Source of the DNA: Lysobacter sp. KIS68-7
GTDB taxonomy: Bacteria; Pseudomonadota; Gammaproteobacteria; Xanthomonadales; Xanthomonadaceae
Direction of reading: 5' to 3'
Assembly (NCBI RefSeq): GCF_021284745.1
Contig: NZ_CP089925.1
Coordinates: 496,001-560,000 of the forward strand
Length of the DNA stretch: 64,000 bases
Position numbers and translations under genes: made by a program
The notes under the pieces: generated by a model
Seen by the model: only the letters and a program-made list of their open reading frames with translations
Told to the model about the DNA's origin: nothing
Databases searched by the model: none
Shown here: piece after piece, positions 51,271 through 60,548 of the stretch
Layout: every line of letters starts with the position of its first letter
Numbering within the stretch: the first letter of the stretch is position 1

Positions 51271-51846
51271 TTACAACTGCTTGCGCACCGCCTCCACGAA
51301 GGCGGGATCCGGCTTGGCGCCGACCTGCTCGGTGCGGGCGACGATCCGCCCGTCCGCGTCCAGCAGCACCAGCGCACTGGTGTGGTTGAAGTTGCCGTCC
51401 GCCAGCTCCCGATAGCGCACACCGAGAACACCGGCCACCTTGCGGACGTCGTCGGGCGCGGGCGCGGCGAGGGTCCATTGCGTGGGGTCGACGTGGCGCT
51501 CGGCGGCCATCGCGCGGAGCTTCTCCGGCGTGTCGTGCTTCGGGTCCAGGCTGATCAGTACGACGCCCACCTTCGCGCGCTCGGCAGGCGACAGCGCGTG
51601 TTCGACGGCCTTGCCGCCTTCCACGATCAGCGGGCACATGTAGGGGCAGGACGTGTAGAACATCGCGACCACGCGCGGCTTGCCGCGCAGTTGGCTCCAG
51701 TCGTTCTTCTTGCCCTGTGCGTCGGTCAGCGGCAGCGCGAGCCTGTAGACCGAATCGCTGGGCAAGGGTGCAGGCTTTGCAGCCAGTGCCAGCGTCGTCG
51801 CGCCGAACAGCAGCAGCGCGGCGACGACCGCGTTCATTCGCTTCAT
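51271..51846 (-). CDS. SCO1/SenC-family copper chaperone
   Basis: A 191-residue exported thioredoxin-fold protein. Signal peptide MNAVVAALLLFGATTLALAA; copper ligands C67 and C71 in YTSCPYMCPLI and H155 in NFNHTSALV. SCO proteins metallate CuA or help cbb3 assembly; here the gene is coupled to nirV (ATGA overlap) in the nirK operon, so NirK copper loading is a possible role. The ATG at 51846 is used; MNAVV at 51837 is an alternative. Confidence 0.93.
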   Translation of the reverse strand: MKRMNAVVAALLLFGATTLALAAKPAPLPSDSVYRLALPLTDAQGKKNDWSQLRGKPRVVAMFYTSCPYMCPLIVEGGKAVEHALSPAERAKVGVVLISLDPKHDTPEKLRAMAAERHVDPTQWTLAAPAPDDVRKVAGVLGVRYRELADGNFNHTSALVLLDADGRIVARTEQVGAKPDPAFVEAVRKQL

Positions 51847-52631
51847 GGAGCGCTCCTCGCGCATCGGAATCCCAGGTTGGTGGTGGCGTCGTGGGCCTCG
51901 AGCGAGGACAGCATCGCCACGCGCATCAGCACGGCGTAGTTCTCGCGGTCGTCCATCGACAACGCACCCGCGCCGCAGAATTGCTTCTTGTCCGGATCGC
52001 CCTGGTCGCGGTTGTCGCCGGCGACCAGCAAGGACGAGAAATCGTCGGTCCATTCCCACACCAGGCCGTGCAGGTCCTGCACGCCGTAGACGTTCGGCGC
52101 CTGCAGGCCTGCGCGCGGCAACGCCTGGTTCGACGGACGCGAATACCAGGCGAGGATGCGCTCGCGCCACGCGGGATCCTTGCGCGCATCGCGATGCGTT
52201 TCGTCCGCGGCCGCCGCGAATTCCCATTCGAGCCACGTCGGCAGGCGCGCGCCGATGGAACGGCAATACGCATCGGCGGCGAACCAGCTCACCCAGGTGA
52301 CGGGTTGGTCGGGCTTCGCATCCGGGCCGAGTGCATCGGGGGCTGCCCAGTGCTGCAGGTAGCGCGTTTCGGCGAAAACCTCCGGCACGCGATCGCGTCG
52401 CCATTCTGGATGCGCGCGCACGAACTCGAGGAACTGCCCGTTCGTCACCGGCGTGCGCATCAGCGCGAACGGCGCGACGCGCGCCGGCTTGCCCTTGTAG
52501 TCCTCGTACCGCAACGCAGTGCGGAACGATCCACCCGGCAGGCCGACATAACGCGGCGCCGTGGCGCCTGCGATCGCTGCCCCCGCAGCGATGCAGGCGA
52601 ACACGAGGCAGCCGGCGAGCGTCGCGCGCAT
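51843..52631 (-). CDS. nirV: NirV-like formylglycine-generating-enzyme-fold protein
   Basis: A 262-residue exported protein of the SUMF1/FGE-sulfatase fold. A signal peptide (LAGCLVFACIAAGAAIAGA) precedes PVTNGQFLEFVRAHPEW, VTWVSWFAADAYCRSIGARLP, VWEWTDDFSSL and the terminal TTNLGFRCAR. NirV is regularly found directly after nirK and is thought to help nitrite reductase maturation, though its exact task is unproven. It begins one base after the nirK stop. Confidence 0.92.
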   Translation of the reverse strand: MRATLAGCLVFACIAAGAAIAGATAPRYVGLPGGSFRTALRYEDYKGKPARVAPFALMRTPVTNGQFLEFVRAHPEWRRDRVPEVFAETRYLQHWAAPDALGPDAKPDQPVTWVSWFAADAYCRSIGARLPTWLEWEFAAAADETHRDARKDPAWRERILAWYSRPSNQALPRAGLQAPNVYGVQDLHGLVWEWTDDFSSLLVAGDNRDQGDPDKKQFCGAGALSMDDRENYAVLMRVAMLSSLEAHDATTNLGFRCARSAP

Positions 52632-52632
52632 C

Positions 52633-54141
52633 TCAGTGCTCTTCGCCGCCCGTGCTGGCGGTCGCCTTCGCGCGGATCGCGGCGGCTTCTTCCTTGGTGA
52701 CCTTGCCGCCCGGATTGCCCCAACTGTTGAGCACGTAGGTGGCGATGTTCGCGACCTCGTCGTCCGTGAGCTGGCTCATCGGCGGCATGACCGAGTTGTA
52801 TTCCTTGCCGTTGACGGTGACCTTGCCGGTCACGCCATGCAGGATCGCGTTCGGCACGCGCTTGGGATCGCCTGCGATGTAATCCGACTTCGCCAGCGGC
52901 GGGAACACGCCCGGCATGCCCGCTCCATCCGGCTGGTGGCAGGTGGAACACGTGCCGGCGAACAAGGCCTGGCCCGCCTTCACCTGGTCGTCGACGGTCA
53001 GCGCACCGGTGGTGGATGCTTCGGATGCCTTTTCCACGGCCGCGAGGCTGGGCGCCGCGCGATCGCCGAGGTACACCGCATCGACTTCCTTGCCGGAATA
53101 GATGTCCTTGCGTTCCGGCCCGTCGGCCTTCAGCACCGCGAGTGCGCCCTTGTTGAAGGCGCGGAAGATCGAGTGGTCGACCAGCATGTAGCTGCCCGGC
53201 ACTTCGAGGTGGAAGTCCATGATCGCCGCACCGCCCGCAGGGATCAGCGTGGTCTGCACGTTCTCCTGGAAGTGCGTACCGCCTTCCAGCCACACCTTGT
53301 CGAAGATTTCGCCGATGACATGGAAGCTGGACACGAGGTTCGGGCCGCCGTTGCCAACGTACAGGCGCACCGTTTCACCGGTCTTCGCCTTCAACGCCTG
53401 GTCGCCAGTGAGCGCACCTTCCTTGCCGTTGAACAGCACGTAAGTCGGGTTCTCCGCGATCGCCTTTTCCATGTCGAAGGGCTGCAATCCCTTCTCCCGA
53501 TACGCGCCCTTCGTATAGAAGTCGCCCTGCATCACGTAGTACTCGCGGTCCACCGGCGGCATGCCTTCCGGTGGTTCGACGAGGATCAGGCCGTACATGC
53601 CGTTGGCGACGTGCATGCCCACCGGCGCGGTCGCGCAGTGGTAGACGAACAGGCCCGCGTTGAGCGCCTTGAACGTGAAGCGCGACACATGGCCCGGTGC
53701 AGTGAAACTGGAGGCAGCGCCGCCACCCGGACCCGTCACGCCGTGCAAGTCGATGTTGTGGGGCATCTTGCTGTCCGGCATGTTGCGCAAGTGCAACACC
53801 ACGGTGTCGCCCTGGCGCACACGGATGAAATTGCCCGGCACGGTGCCGCCGAAGGTCCAGAAGGTGTAAGTCACGCCTTCCGAAATCGGCATTTCCTTTT
53901 CGACGACGTTGAGTTCGACGATCACGCGCGCCGGCGCTTTCCGCCCGGTCGGGGGAGGCACCATTGGTGGCGAGGTGAGTATTGCTTTCACGTCGGGGCC
54001 TTGCGGCGGGCCGAAGTCGCCTTTCAGCGAGCCGCCGGTGTCGGTGCTCGTCGCGACGGGCGTAGTCTCCTTACCGCCGCAGGCGACCAGCGCGAGCGCG
54101 CAGGACGCGGCCAGGATCAGGGTGCGGAAGCGTCGTGCCAT
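52633..54141 (-). CDS. nirK: Copper nitrite reductase with fused cytochrome c, lipoprotein
   Basis: A 502-residue enzyme that reduces nitrite to NO. The lipobox LALVAC puts the lipid on C21, so it is membrane-anchored, like AniA. Two cupredoxin domains follow: type-1 copper ligands H128, C169, H177 and M182; type-2 ligands H133, H168 and H323; and catalytic D131 and H274. A C-terminal cytochrome c domain (heme C398-S-T-C401-H402) is fused by an Ala/Ser linker and can hand electrons straight to the copper sites. It is the first gene of the nirK-nirV-sco operon. Confidence 0.97.
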   Translation of the reverse strand: MARRFRTLILAASCALALVACGGKETTPVATSTDTGGSLKGDFGPPQGPDVKAILTSPPMVPPPTGRKAPARVIVELNVVEKEMPISEGVTYTFWTFGGTVPGNFIRVRQGDTVVLHLRNMPDSKMPHNIDLHGVTGPGGGAASSFTAPGHVSRFTFKALNAGLFVYHCATAPVGMHVANGMYGLILVEPPEGMPPVDREYYVMQGDFYTKGAYREKGLQPFDMEKAIAENPTYVLFNGKEGALTGDQALKAKTGETVRLYVGNGGPNLVSSFHVIGEIFDKVWLEGGTHFQENVQTTLIPAGGAAIMDFHLEVPGSYMLVDHSIFRAFNKGALAVLKADGPERKDIYSGKEVDAVYLGDRAAPSLAAVEKASEASTTGALTVDDQVKAGQALFAGTCSTCHQPDGAGMPGVFPPLAKSDYIAGDPKRVPNAILHGVTGKVTVNGKEYNSVMPPMSQLTDDEVANIATYVLNSWGNPGGKVTKEEAAAIRAKATASTGGEEH

Positions 54142-54207
54142 GGTGGTTTCCCTTTTCGGGGCGAATGCCCGATGGATGAAGGATGCCGCCGCTTGGGGCG
54201 GCGTTTC

Positions 54208-54221
54208 CTGATCCAGATCAA
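54208..54221 (-). promoter_or_regulatory. FNR/DNR box upstream of nirK
   Basis: Read toward nirK: TTGAT-CTGG-ATCAG, one mismatch from TTGAT-N4-ATCAA. Centre is 73 bases from the nirK start. It belongs with a second box 37 bases away that serves the divergent porin gene. Confidence 0.75.
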
Positions 54222-54257
54222 CCGCAGTTACGTTTCAAACCGGCCACCCGCGGCGAA

Positions 54258-54271
54258 TTGATCAGCGTCAA
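54258..54271 (+). promoter_or_regulatory. FNR/DNR box upstream of the porin gene
   Basis: TTGAT-CAGC-GTCAA, one mismatch from consensus. Centre is 61 bases from the porin start; a class II start site would fall near 54306, followed by GGAGA and then the ATG. Confidence 0.75.
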
Positions 54272-54325
54272 GGCCGTGCTTGCGCGGGAGGCCGACCGTA
54301 TGCGCATCCAGAACGGAGAGCCGTC

Positions 54326-55528
54326 ATGCGCACCATGCGTTCCTGCCTCATCCTTGCCGCCTGCCTGCCGTGGTGCGCCCATGCGCAGGACGCCGGCAAG
54401 CCTTCCATGTTCTCCACCGAGTGGAACGTGCGCCTGCGCCACGAAGCGGTGGACGACGCCGCGTTCGCGCGCGACGCCGATGCCACGACGTTACGCCTGC
54501 GCCTGGGCCTGCGCGCGAACTTCACCGACCACTGGTCGGCGCTCGTCGAAGGCGAAGGCATTGCCGCAGGCGGCAGTTACGACAGCACCGCCAACGGACG
54601 CCGCGGTTATCCGGTGATCGCCGATGCCGAAGGCGCCGAACTCAACCAGGCACTCGTCGCGTGGAAGAACGATCGCCTGTTGGCGATGGTCGGGCGGCAG
54701 CGCGTGCAGTTCGGCAACCAGCGCTGGGTGGGCAACAGCGGCTGGCGCCAGAACGAACAGACCTTCGATGCGCTGTCTTTCGAAGGCAAGTTCGCCAACG
54801 ACTGGAGCGTGCACTACGCCTACCTCGATCGCGTGCATCGCGTGAACGGCGACAAGGCGATCGATCCCCTGGCGCGCGAACGCAATCTGTCGACGCACGC
54901 CTTCGATCTCGCCTGGATGCCGAAGTCGATCCAGCTGCGCGGCTATGCCTTGCTGCACGACGACCAGGACGTGGCCGCCGCTTCGACGGCCACGTACGGC
55001 CTGCGCATGACGGCCAATCGCTTGCGCGATGGCCACGGCCCGTCGCTTGCGGCGGAATACGCGCACCAGAGCGACTGGGCCGACAACCCGCTGTCCTTCT
55101 CGCATGCGTACTGGCTGGTCGAACCGGCGTATGCGTGGGGCGAGACCAGCGTGCGCGCGGGTTGGGAACACCTGGGTGGCAACGGCCGGCACGCGCTGCA
55201 GACGCCGCTCGCGACACTGCACCCCTTCAACGGCTGGGCCGACAAGTTCGCCAACGCGACGCCGCCGGGCGGCCTCGACGACACCTATGCGAGCGTGACC
55301 ACGAAGGCCGGCTGCGCGAAGTGCGAGTGGATCGTGGCGTGGCACGACTATCGTGCCGACAACAGCAGCGGCAACGTCGGCGGCCACTACGGCAGTGAAT
55401 GGAACGCGTCCTTCGGCTTCCCCATCGTCGAGAAGCTCAAGGGCCTGATGAAGGTGGCCGACTACAACGCCGACACCTTCGCGCGCGACACCACCAAGCT
55501 GTGGTTCCAGCTCGAGTGGCAGCACTGA
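54326..55528 (+). CDS. Alginate-export-like outer-membrane porin of the denitrification locus
   Basis: A 400-residue beta-barrel protein. Signal peptide (RSCLILAACLPWCAHAQ), then alternating amphipathic strands (WNVRLRHEAV, TTLRLRLGLRANFTDHW) and a terminal strand KLWFQLEWQH. The family resembles alginate-export porins seen next to nirK. It may let nitrite or copper across the outer membrane. A GCAKCEW Cys-x-x-Cys at about residue 328-331 is unusual for a barrel and could form a disulfide or bind metal. It has its own FNR box and is convergent with the PLP-enzyme gene. Confidence 0.85.
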   Translation: MRTMRSCLILAACLPWCAHAQDAGKPSMFSTEWNVRLRHEAVDDAAFARDADATTLRLRLGLRANFTDHWSALVEGEGIAAGGSYDSTANGRRGYPVIADAEGAELNQALVAWKNDRLLAMVGRQRVQFGNQRWVGNSGWRQNEQTFDALSFEGKFANDWSVHYAYLDRVHRVNGDKAIDPLARERNLSTHAFDLAWMPKSIQLRGYALLHDDQDVAAASTATYGLRMTANRLRDGHGPSLAAEYAHQSDWADNPLSFSHAYWLVEPAYAWGETSVRAGWEHLGGNGRHALQTPLATLHPFNGWADKFANATPPGGLDDTYASVTTKAGCAKCEWIVAWHDYRADNSSGNVGGHYGSEWNASFGFPIVEKLKGLMKVADYNADTFARDTTKLWFQLEWQH

Positions 55529-55531
55529 AGG

Positions 55532-56584
55532 TCAGCAGGGAATCGGCGGAAGCAATGCGTGCGCGGCCTTCGGATCCAGGCCGCGCGCCTGCAGCCACTT
55601 CGGATCGAACAGAGTCTGCGCATAGCGCTCGCCGCGGTCGCACAGCAGGCTGACGATGCTGCCCCGCTCGCCGCGCGCCTGCATGTCGGCCGCGATATGC
55701 AGGCAGGCCGCCAGATTGGTACCCGACGAACCGCCATAGCGGCGGCCGAGCCAACCTTCGAGCCACCACGCGCCCGCGATGGATTCGACGTCGTCGACTT
55801 CCACCACCGCATCCACAATGTCGAACAGGAAGCCCGGCTCCACGCGCGGGCGGCCGATACCTTCGATGACCGTGCCGCGCGAGGCGCGCACGGATGGATT
55901 GCGCGTCCGCCAGCCTTCGGCGAACGCACCGCCCGTGGGCTCGGCGACGCACAAGCGCGTCGAGAGTCCCTGGTAGCGCAGGTAACGCCCGATGGTGGCC
56001 GATGTGCCGCCGGTGCCGGCGCCGCACACGATCCACGCCGGTTCCGGGTCCGGTTCCAGCGCCATCTGTCGCAGGATCGATTCTGCGATGTTGTTGTTGC
56101 CGCGCCAGTCGGTCGCGCGCTCGGCGAGTGCGAACTGATCGAGATGGCAGGCGCCGTTCGCCGCATGCCAGGCGGCGCGCGCATGCACGTCGTTGGGATC
56201 GTCGACGAGATCGCAGGTCCCACCGAGCGCCTGCACATCCGCGATCTTGCGCGGCGCGGTGCAGGCGGGCATGACGGCGGTGAATGGCAGGCCGAGCATG
56301 CGCGCGAACCAGGCTTCGGAAATGGCGGTGCTGCCCGACGAGGCGTCGACGACGGCCTGCCCTTCGCGCAGGCGCCCGTTGCACAGGGCATACAGGAACA
56401 GGGAACGCGCCAGGCGATGCTTGAGGCTGCCCGTCGGGTGCGCGGCCTCGTCCTTGAAGTAGAACGCGATGTCCGGGAACGCCGGCAGGTCGAGCCGCAG
56501 CAGGTGCGTGTCGGCCGAACGCGTGGCTTCGCGGCGCAGGCGTTCCACCGCTTCGCGCACCCAGTCACGCTCCGGGCGCTTCAT
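55532..56584 (-). CDS. Cysteine-synthase-family PLP enzyme in the NO operon
   Basis: A 350-residue fold-type II PLP enzyme. The cofactor lysine is K55 in HPTGSLKHRLA, the substrate loop SSGSTA and the phosphate loop CGAGTGGTSA are intact, and it resembles CysK/CysM-like proteins rather than threonine dehydratase. Its ATG overlaps the sirB-like stop (ATGA), so it is the fourth gene of the norB operon. Making cysteine or a related thiol for NO-damaged proteins is a reasonable but unproven idea. Confidence 0.9.
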   Translation of the reverse strand: MKRPERDWVREAVERLRREATRSADTHLLRLDLPAFPDIAFYFKDEAAHPTGSLKHRLARSLFLYALCNGRLREGQAVVDASSGSTAISEAWFARMLGLPFTAVMPACTAPRKIADVQALGGTCDLVDDPNDVHARAAWHAANGACHLDQFALAERATDWRGNNNIAESILRQMALEPDPEPAWIVCGAGTGGTSATIGRYLRYQGLSTRLCVAEPTGGAFAEGWRTRNPSVRASRGTVIEGIGRPRVEPGFLFDIVDAVVEVDDVESIAGAWWLEGWLGRRYGGSSGTNLAACLHIAADMQARGERGSIVSLLCDRGERYAQTLFDPKWLQARGLDPKAAHALLPPIPC

Positions 56585-56982
56585 CCGAACCACCAATGTA
56601 CGAGGCCGAGCGGTTGGTGGGAACGCGCGGTGGCGTAGATCGAAGCGAACACAGCGAGCGCGGCGAGGTAGGACAGCACGCGCATGCCCGTCGACTTCGC
56701 GCCCCGCATGGCGAACACACCGAGCACCACGTAGGACACCACGAGCCCGAGCTTCACCCACAACCACCCGTTCGCGAAGGTCGCGTGCGGCAGGATCGTG
56801 AGCAGCATGAGCGCCGCGGTGAGCAGCGCCGTGTCGATCGAATAGCTCAACCAGCGCACGGGCGCGGCATTCGGCCAACGCGCACCCGCGAGCGAAAAGC
56901 CACCGCGCAACGCGAACAGGCTGCCGCTGAGCAGCGCAACGAAGATATGAAAGAGCTTGATCTGGAGATAGAAGGCTTCCAT
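56581..56982 (-). CDS. SirB2-like small membrane protein
   Basis: A 133-residue protein with four membrane helices (HIFVALLSGSLFALRG, DTALLTAALMLLTIL, WVKLGLVVSYVVLGVFAM, LSYLAALAVFASIYATA) and the SirB-family histidine in the first helix. Its function in NO metabolism is unknown. It overlaps nnrS by one base (TGATG) and the PLP gene by four. Confidence 0.87.
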   Translation of the reverse strand: MEAFYLQIKLFHIFVALLSGSLFALRGGFSLAGARWPNAAPVRWLSYSIDTALLTAALMLLTILPHATFANGWLWVKLGLVVSYVVLGVFAMRGAKSTGMRVLSYLAALAVFASIYATARSHQPLGLVHWWFG

Positions 56983-58178
56983 CAGCCCGGCTTCCCGTCG
57001 ATGCGCGGCGCGAGATAGATGCGGCCCAGGCGCACCACCCAGGGCCCCAGCGCAATCAGCCATCCGAGCGCGGCGATGGCCTGCCAGCGCATCGGATCGT
57101 CGGTGACCTCCGCGGCGATGCGCAGGATGGCCACGAGCTGCAGTGCTGCGAACGCGAACCACGCCACCGGCGGCATCACCAGCGGACGCCCGGAATGTCC
57201 CTGCGTCACGCGCGTCACCATCGCCACCAGCACGCTGCCGAAGAAGCCGATGAACAAGGCATGCGCCGGCGCGCGGCCGAGCATGTACACGCCGGTCAGC
57301 AGGTAAGCGACGCTCTGCGCGAAGTAAAGCGCGAAGGTCACCGGCAACCACGCCAGTCCGAGGAAAAGCACCAGCAGGATGCCCGGCGCGCGGCCACGCG
57401 GCCACCAGCGCCAGCACACGTACGTGGTGAGCACGAGCAAAGGCAGGTCCGCCGCCCACGACCACGCGTAGGCATGGAACAGTTCGAGCACCAGGTGCAG
57501 CAACACCAGTCCGAAAAACGCCGCAAGCAACCACAAGGGTCGCCACGGCGTGTATCCCTGCACCGCGTTGCCTGCGAAGAACGGAAACATGCGATGCGCG
57601 ACCGTCAGATACATCGGCAACAGGAAACCGAAGGTCCCGAGCTTGATGCTCGCGAAGGCCCACATCGGCGAACCGCCCGCGATGAACATCGCCCACGCGC
57701 ACAAGCCGATCCAACCGAGCGTGAGGGCCGCCAGCGCCGAGCGCGCATGCCACGTCGTCCCGCGTTCGCGCAGCACCAGCGAGGCAAGCAACACCAGTCC
57801 CCACGTCCATCCGGCGAGGGTCATCGCAAGCCCGACCACGATGCCCGGCGCCCAACCCAGCACGCCGCACAAGGTCGCGATCTGCCCGCCGAACACGCCG
57901 ATGCCGACGGGCACGTAACGTACCCGCGGCAAGTCGGGCAAGCCCATCCAGCGCGGGAAGACCGTCAACAGGAAACCAAACACGAAACTCGCGAGCACCT
58001 GGTACTGCATGACGATGGCATGCAGCCAGCCCGCGTACTGGGCCGGCTGCACCATCTGCAAGACCTCGGGCCAGCGTGCCGAGACCAGCCACGCCGCCCA
58101 CCAGGCCATCGCCAGGAGCACATTCCCCGCACCGATGAAGAACATCATGCGATGCGGGGCTTGCAGCACGTGTTGCAT
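56982..58178 (-). CDS. nnrS: NnrS heme/copper membrane protein
   Basis: A 398-residue polytopic protein with about 12 helices. NnrS family segments RMMFFIGAGNVLLAMAWWAA, FGFLLTVFPRWMGLP, HRMFPFFAGNAVQGY and HALFIGFFGSVLVAMVTRVT carry the histidines that bind heme and copper. NnrS protects against NO stress and helps NO reduction. It overlaps norB and sirB by one base each. Confidence 0.95.
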   Translation of the reverse strand: MQHVLQAPHRMMFFIGAGNVLLAMAWWAAWLVSARWPEVLQMVQPAQYAGWLHAIVMQYQVLASFVFGFLLTVFPRWMGLPDLPRVRYVPVGIGVFGGQIATLCGVLGWAPGIVVGLAMTLAGWTWGLVLLASLVLRERGTTWHARSALAALTLGWIGLCAWAMFIAGGSPMWAFASIKLGTFGFLLPMYLTVAHRMFPFFAGNAVQGYTPWRPLWLLAAFFGLVLLHLVLELFHAYAWSWAADLPLLVLTTYVCWRWWPRGRAPGILLVLFLGLAWLPVTFALYFAQSVAYLLTGVYMLGRAPAHALFIGFFGSVLVAMVTRVTQGHSGRPLVMPPVAWFAFAALQLVAILRIAAEVTDDPMRWQAIAALGWLIALGPWVVRLGRIYLAPRIDGKPG

Positions 58179-60478
58179 CAGCCTTCGACCTCGGGCGCAC
58201 CGCCCTGCACGCGCGCCGGCTTCGGCGCGACCCACAGGCGGAACACGAACCAGCACAGCGCGAGCGCACCGACGCTGAAGATCGTGTCGCCCGGCACGCG
58301 CATCCACACCAGCATGTCGATGATCGGCTGCTGCATGAACGCTTCGGAGCGCGCGTAGGCGTAGCCGTGCTCGAGCGTGGCCAGCAACTGCAGGATGCCC
58401 AGCGGCAACAGCGTGAACAGCGCCATCATCGTCAGCCCGATGTTGAAGCACCAGAAGGCGACTTTCAGCGGGCGCGTGTTCCAGTGCATCTGCCCGCGCA
58501 GGCCGCGCATGCAGAACAGCATCAGCGCGATCCCGAGCATGCCGTATACGCCGAACAGCGCGGTATGGCCATGGAGCGGCGTGAGGTTCAGGCCCTGCAT
58601 GTAGTACAGCGACAGCGGCGGATTGATGAGGAAGCCGAACAGGCCCGCGCCCACCAGGTTCCAGAACGACACCGCGACGAAGAACAGGATCGGCCAGCGA
58701 TAGCGCGCCATCCACGGCGTGGCATGGCCGAGCTTGTACGAGTGATAGGCCTCGAAGCCGATGTAGGCCAGCGGCACCACTTCCAGCGCACTGAAGCTCG
58801 CACCGAGCGCCACCACCGCCGTCGGTGTGCCGACGAAGTACAGATGATGCAAGGTGCCCAGCACGCCACCGGACATGAACACGATGGTGGCGAACAGGGT
58901 GGCCGTCGTCGCCGACTTCGCTTCCACCAGGCCCAGGCGCGTGAAGATCAGCGCCATCACCGCGGTGGCGAACACTTCGAAGAAGCCTTCCACCCACAGG
59001 TGCACGAGCCACCAGCGCCAGTACTCCACTTCGGAGATGTGCGTGTGCTCGCCCCACATCAGCGCCGCGCCGAAGAACAGGCCGATGCACACGGTGGAGA
59101 GGAACAGCAGGCCGACGATCGCCTTGGTGTCGGTCTTCGGTCCACGCAGCACGGGCCACAGCGCGCGTCCGACGAGCGTGAGCCACAGCAGCAGGCCGAT
59201 GAACAGGAACCACTGCCAGAAGCGGCCCATGTCCGCGTATTCCCAACCCTGGTGGCCCCACCAGAAGTTGTTCGCCAGGCCGAGCTTCTGCATCACCGCC
59301 AACCACTGGCCCGCGAAGGCGCCGACGACGATGACGAGCAAACACGCCCAGAGGAAGTTCACACCGAGTCGTTGGAACTTGGGTTCGTGCCCCGACAGCG
59401 CAGGCGCGATGTACAAGCCCGTGCCGAGCCACGCAACCGCAATCCACAACACTGCCAACTGTGTATGCCACGTGCGCGTGATCGAGTACGGCAGGATGTC
59501 CGACAACTGGAAGCCGTAGGCCTGCTGGCCTTCGACCTGGAAGTGCGCGGTCATCGCGCCGAGCAGGATCTGCACGAGGAACAGTGCGAGCACGGTCCAG
59601 AAGTACTTCGCGGTGGCGCGCATCGAAGGCGTCACGCGCAATGCCGCCAGCGGATCGCTGCTCGGGATCGTGTGCGGCTTCTCGTTCGCGTGCGAGCGCG
59701 CGTGGTGCCAGCCGAGCAGGCCGATGCCCGCGATCAGGAACAACACGCTGAACACCGACCACAGGAACAATGAAGGCGGCGGCGTGTTGCCCACCAGCGG
59801 TTCGCTGGGCCAGTTGTTGGTGTAGGTCACCGCCTTCGCACCCGGGAGTGCCACGGCGTCGGCGGGTCGCTCGGTGCCGGCGGCCCAGGCGGTCCACCAG
59901 AAGAACGCAGTGAGCGCGCGACGATGTTCCGCATCGGGCACCGTGTCGTTCTTCATCGCGTAGGCTTCGCGCAGCTTCTGCGTGGTCGGATCGTTGCCGA
60001 ACAGGCTCTCGTAATGCGCCGCGACGTTCGAAATCGCGATCACGCGCTCTTCCGGCAGCAGGATCGTGCCGGTCTTCGCATCGAAAGTGTTGTGGCGGAA
60101 CGATTCCTGCAAGCGCCCGCGCAACGCCGCCTGGCGCTCCGCCGGCAGCTTGTCGTACGACGGCGCATCTTCCTGTCGCGCCCACAGGTCGAGCACCGCG
60201 ACCGCTTCGCGATGCAACCAGTCGGCGCTCCAGTCGGGCGCGACGTAACCGCCGTGTCCCCAGATCGAACCGAGCTGCATGCCGCCCATCGATTGCCAGA
60301 CCTGGCGTCCGCGTTCGATGTCGGCACGCGTGTAGACCACCTGGCCGCTGGTGCTGGTCACCTGTTCGGGGATCGGTGGCGCGGTGCGGAAGATTTCCCC
60401 GCCCGCCCACAGCAACACCCCGAACGACACGACGAGCAATGCGGCCAGCCCCAACCACAACTTGCGGGTACTGCCCAT
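58178..60478 (-). CDS. norB: Quinol-dependent nitric oxide reductase (qNor)
   Basis: A 766-residue enzyme that reduces NO to N2O with electrons from quinol. The N-terminal extension with a soluble domain (about residues 35-215) marks it as qNor rather than cNor. The catalytic membrane part shows TRTWHTQLAVLWIAVAWL, WWVHLWVEGFFEV-type and SGGVLGTLHHLYF segments with the metal ligands and GHTALFGVYGM. GGGAGAAG stands just before the ATG at 60478, which excludes a longer reading from 60508. It is the first gene of norB-nnrS-sirB-PLP. Confidence 0.96.
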   Translation of the reverse strand: MGSTRKLWLGLAALLVVSFGVLLWAGGEIFRTAPPIPEQVTSTSGQVVYTRADIERGRQVWQSMGGMQLGSIWGHGGYVAPDWSADWLHREAVAVLDLWARQEDAPSYDKLPAERQAALRGRLQESFRHNTFDAKTGTILLPEERVIAISNVAAHYESLFGNDPTTQKLREAYAMKNDTVPDAEHRRALTAFFWWTAWAAGTERPADAVALPGAKAVTYTNNWPSEPLVGNTPPPSLFLWSVFSVLFLIAGIGLLGWHHARSHANEKPHTIPSSDPLAALRVTPSMRATAKYFWTVLALFLVQILLGAMTAHFQVEGQQAYGFQLSDILPYSITRTWHTQLAVLWIAVAWLGTGLYIAPALSGHEPKFQRLGVNFLWACLLVIVVGAFAGQWLAVMQKLGLANNFWWGHQGWEYADMGRFWQWFLFIGLLLWLTLVGRALWPVLRGPKTDTKAIVGLLFLSTVCIGLFFGAALMWGEHTHISEVEYWRWWLVHLWVEGFFEVFATAVMALIFTRLGLVEAKSATTATLFATIVFMSGGVLGTLHHLYFVGTPTAVVALGASFSALEVVPLAYIGFEAYHSYKLGHATPWMARYRWPILFFVAVSFWNLVGAGLFGFLINPPLSLYYMQGLNLTPLHGHTALFGVYGMLGIALMLFCMRGLRGQMHWNTRPLKVAFWCFNIGLTMMALFTLLPLGILQLLATLEHGYAYARSEAFMQQPIIDMLVWMRVPGDTIFSVGALALCWFVFRLWVAPKPARVQGGAPEVEG

Positions 60479-60534
60479 GTCACTTCTCCCATTAGTGCAC
60501 GCGTGCATGCTCCGCGCGCGCAGGGGGAAGCGCC

Positions 60535-60548
60535 TTGACCGGGATCAA
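60535..60548 (-). promoter_or_regulatory. FNR/DNR box upstream of norB
   Basis: TTGAC-CGGG-ATCAA as written on the plus strand, one mismatch. Centre is 63 bases upstream of the norB start. The box overlaps the stop codon of the upstream fnr gene (60545-60547). Confidence 0.75.

Noticed and set aside
51271-51846. Sco gene as the first gene of the cbb3 operon
   Set aside because: It is translationally coupled to nirV upstream, and a 166-base gap with a perfect FNR box separates it from ccoN.
56982-60458. One 1158-residue frame joining the nnrS region to an out-of-frame part of norB
   Set aside because: The first part is an Arg/His-rich shadow of norB; only its last ~400 residues are the real NnrS, starting at 58178.
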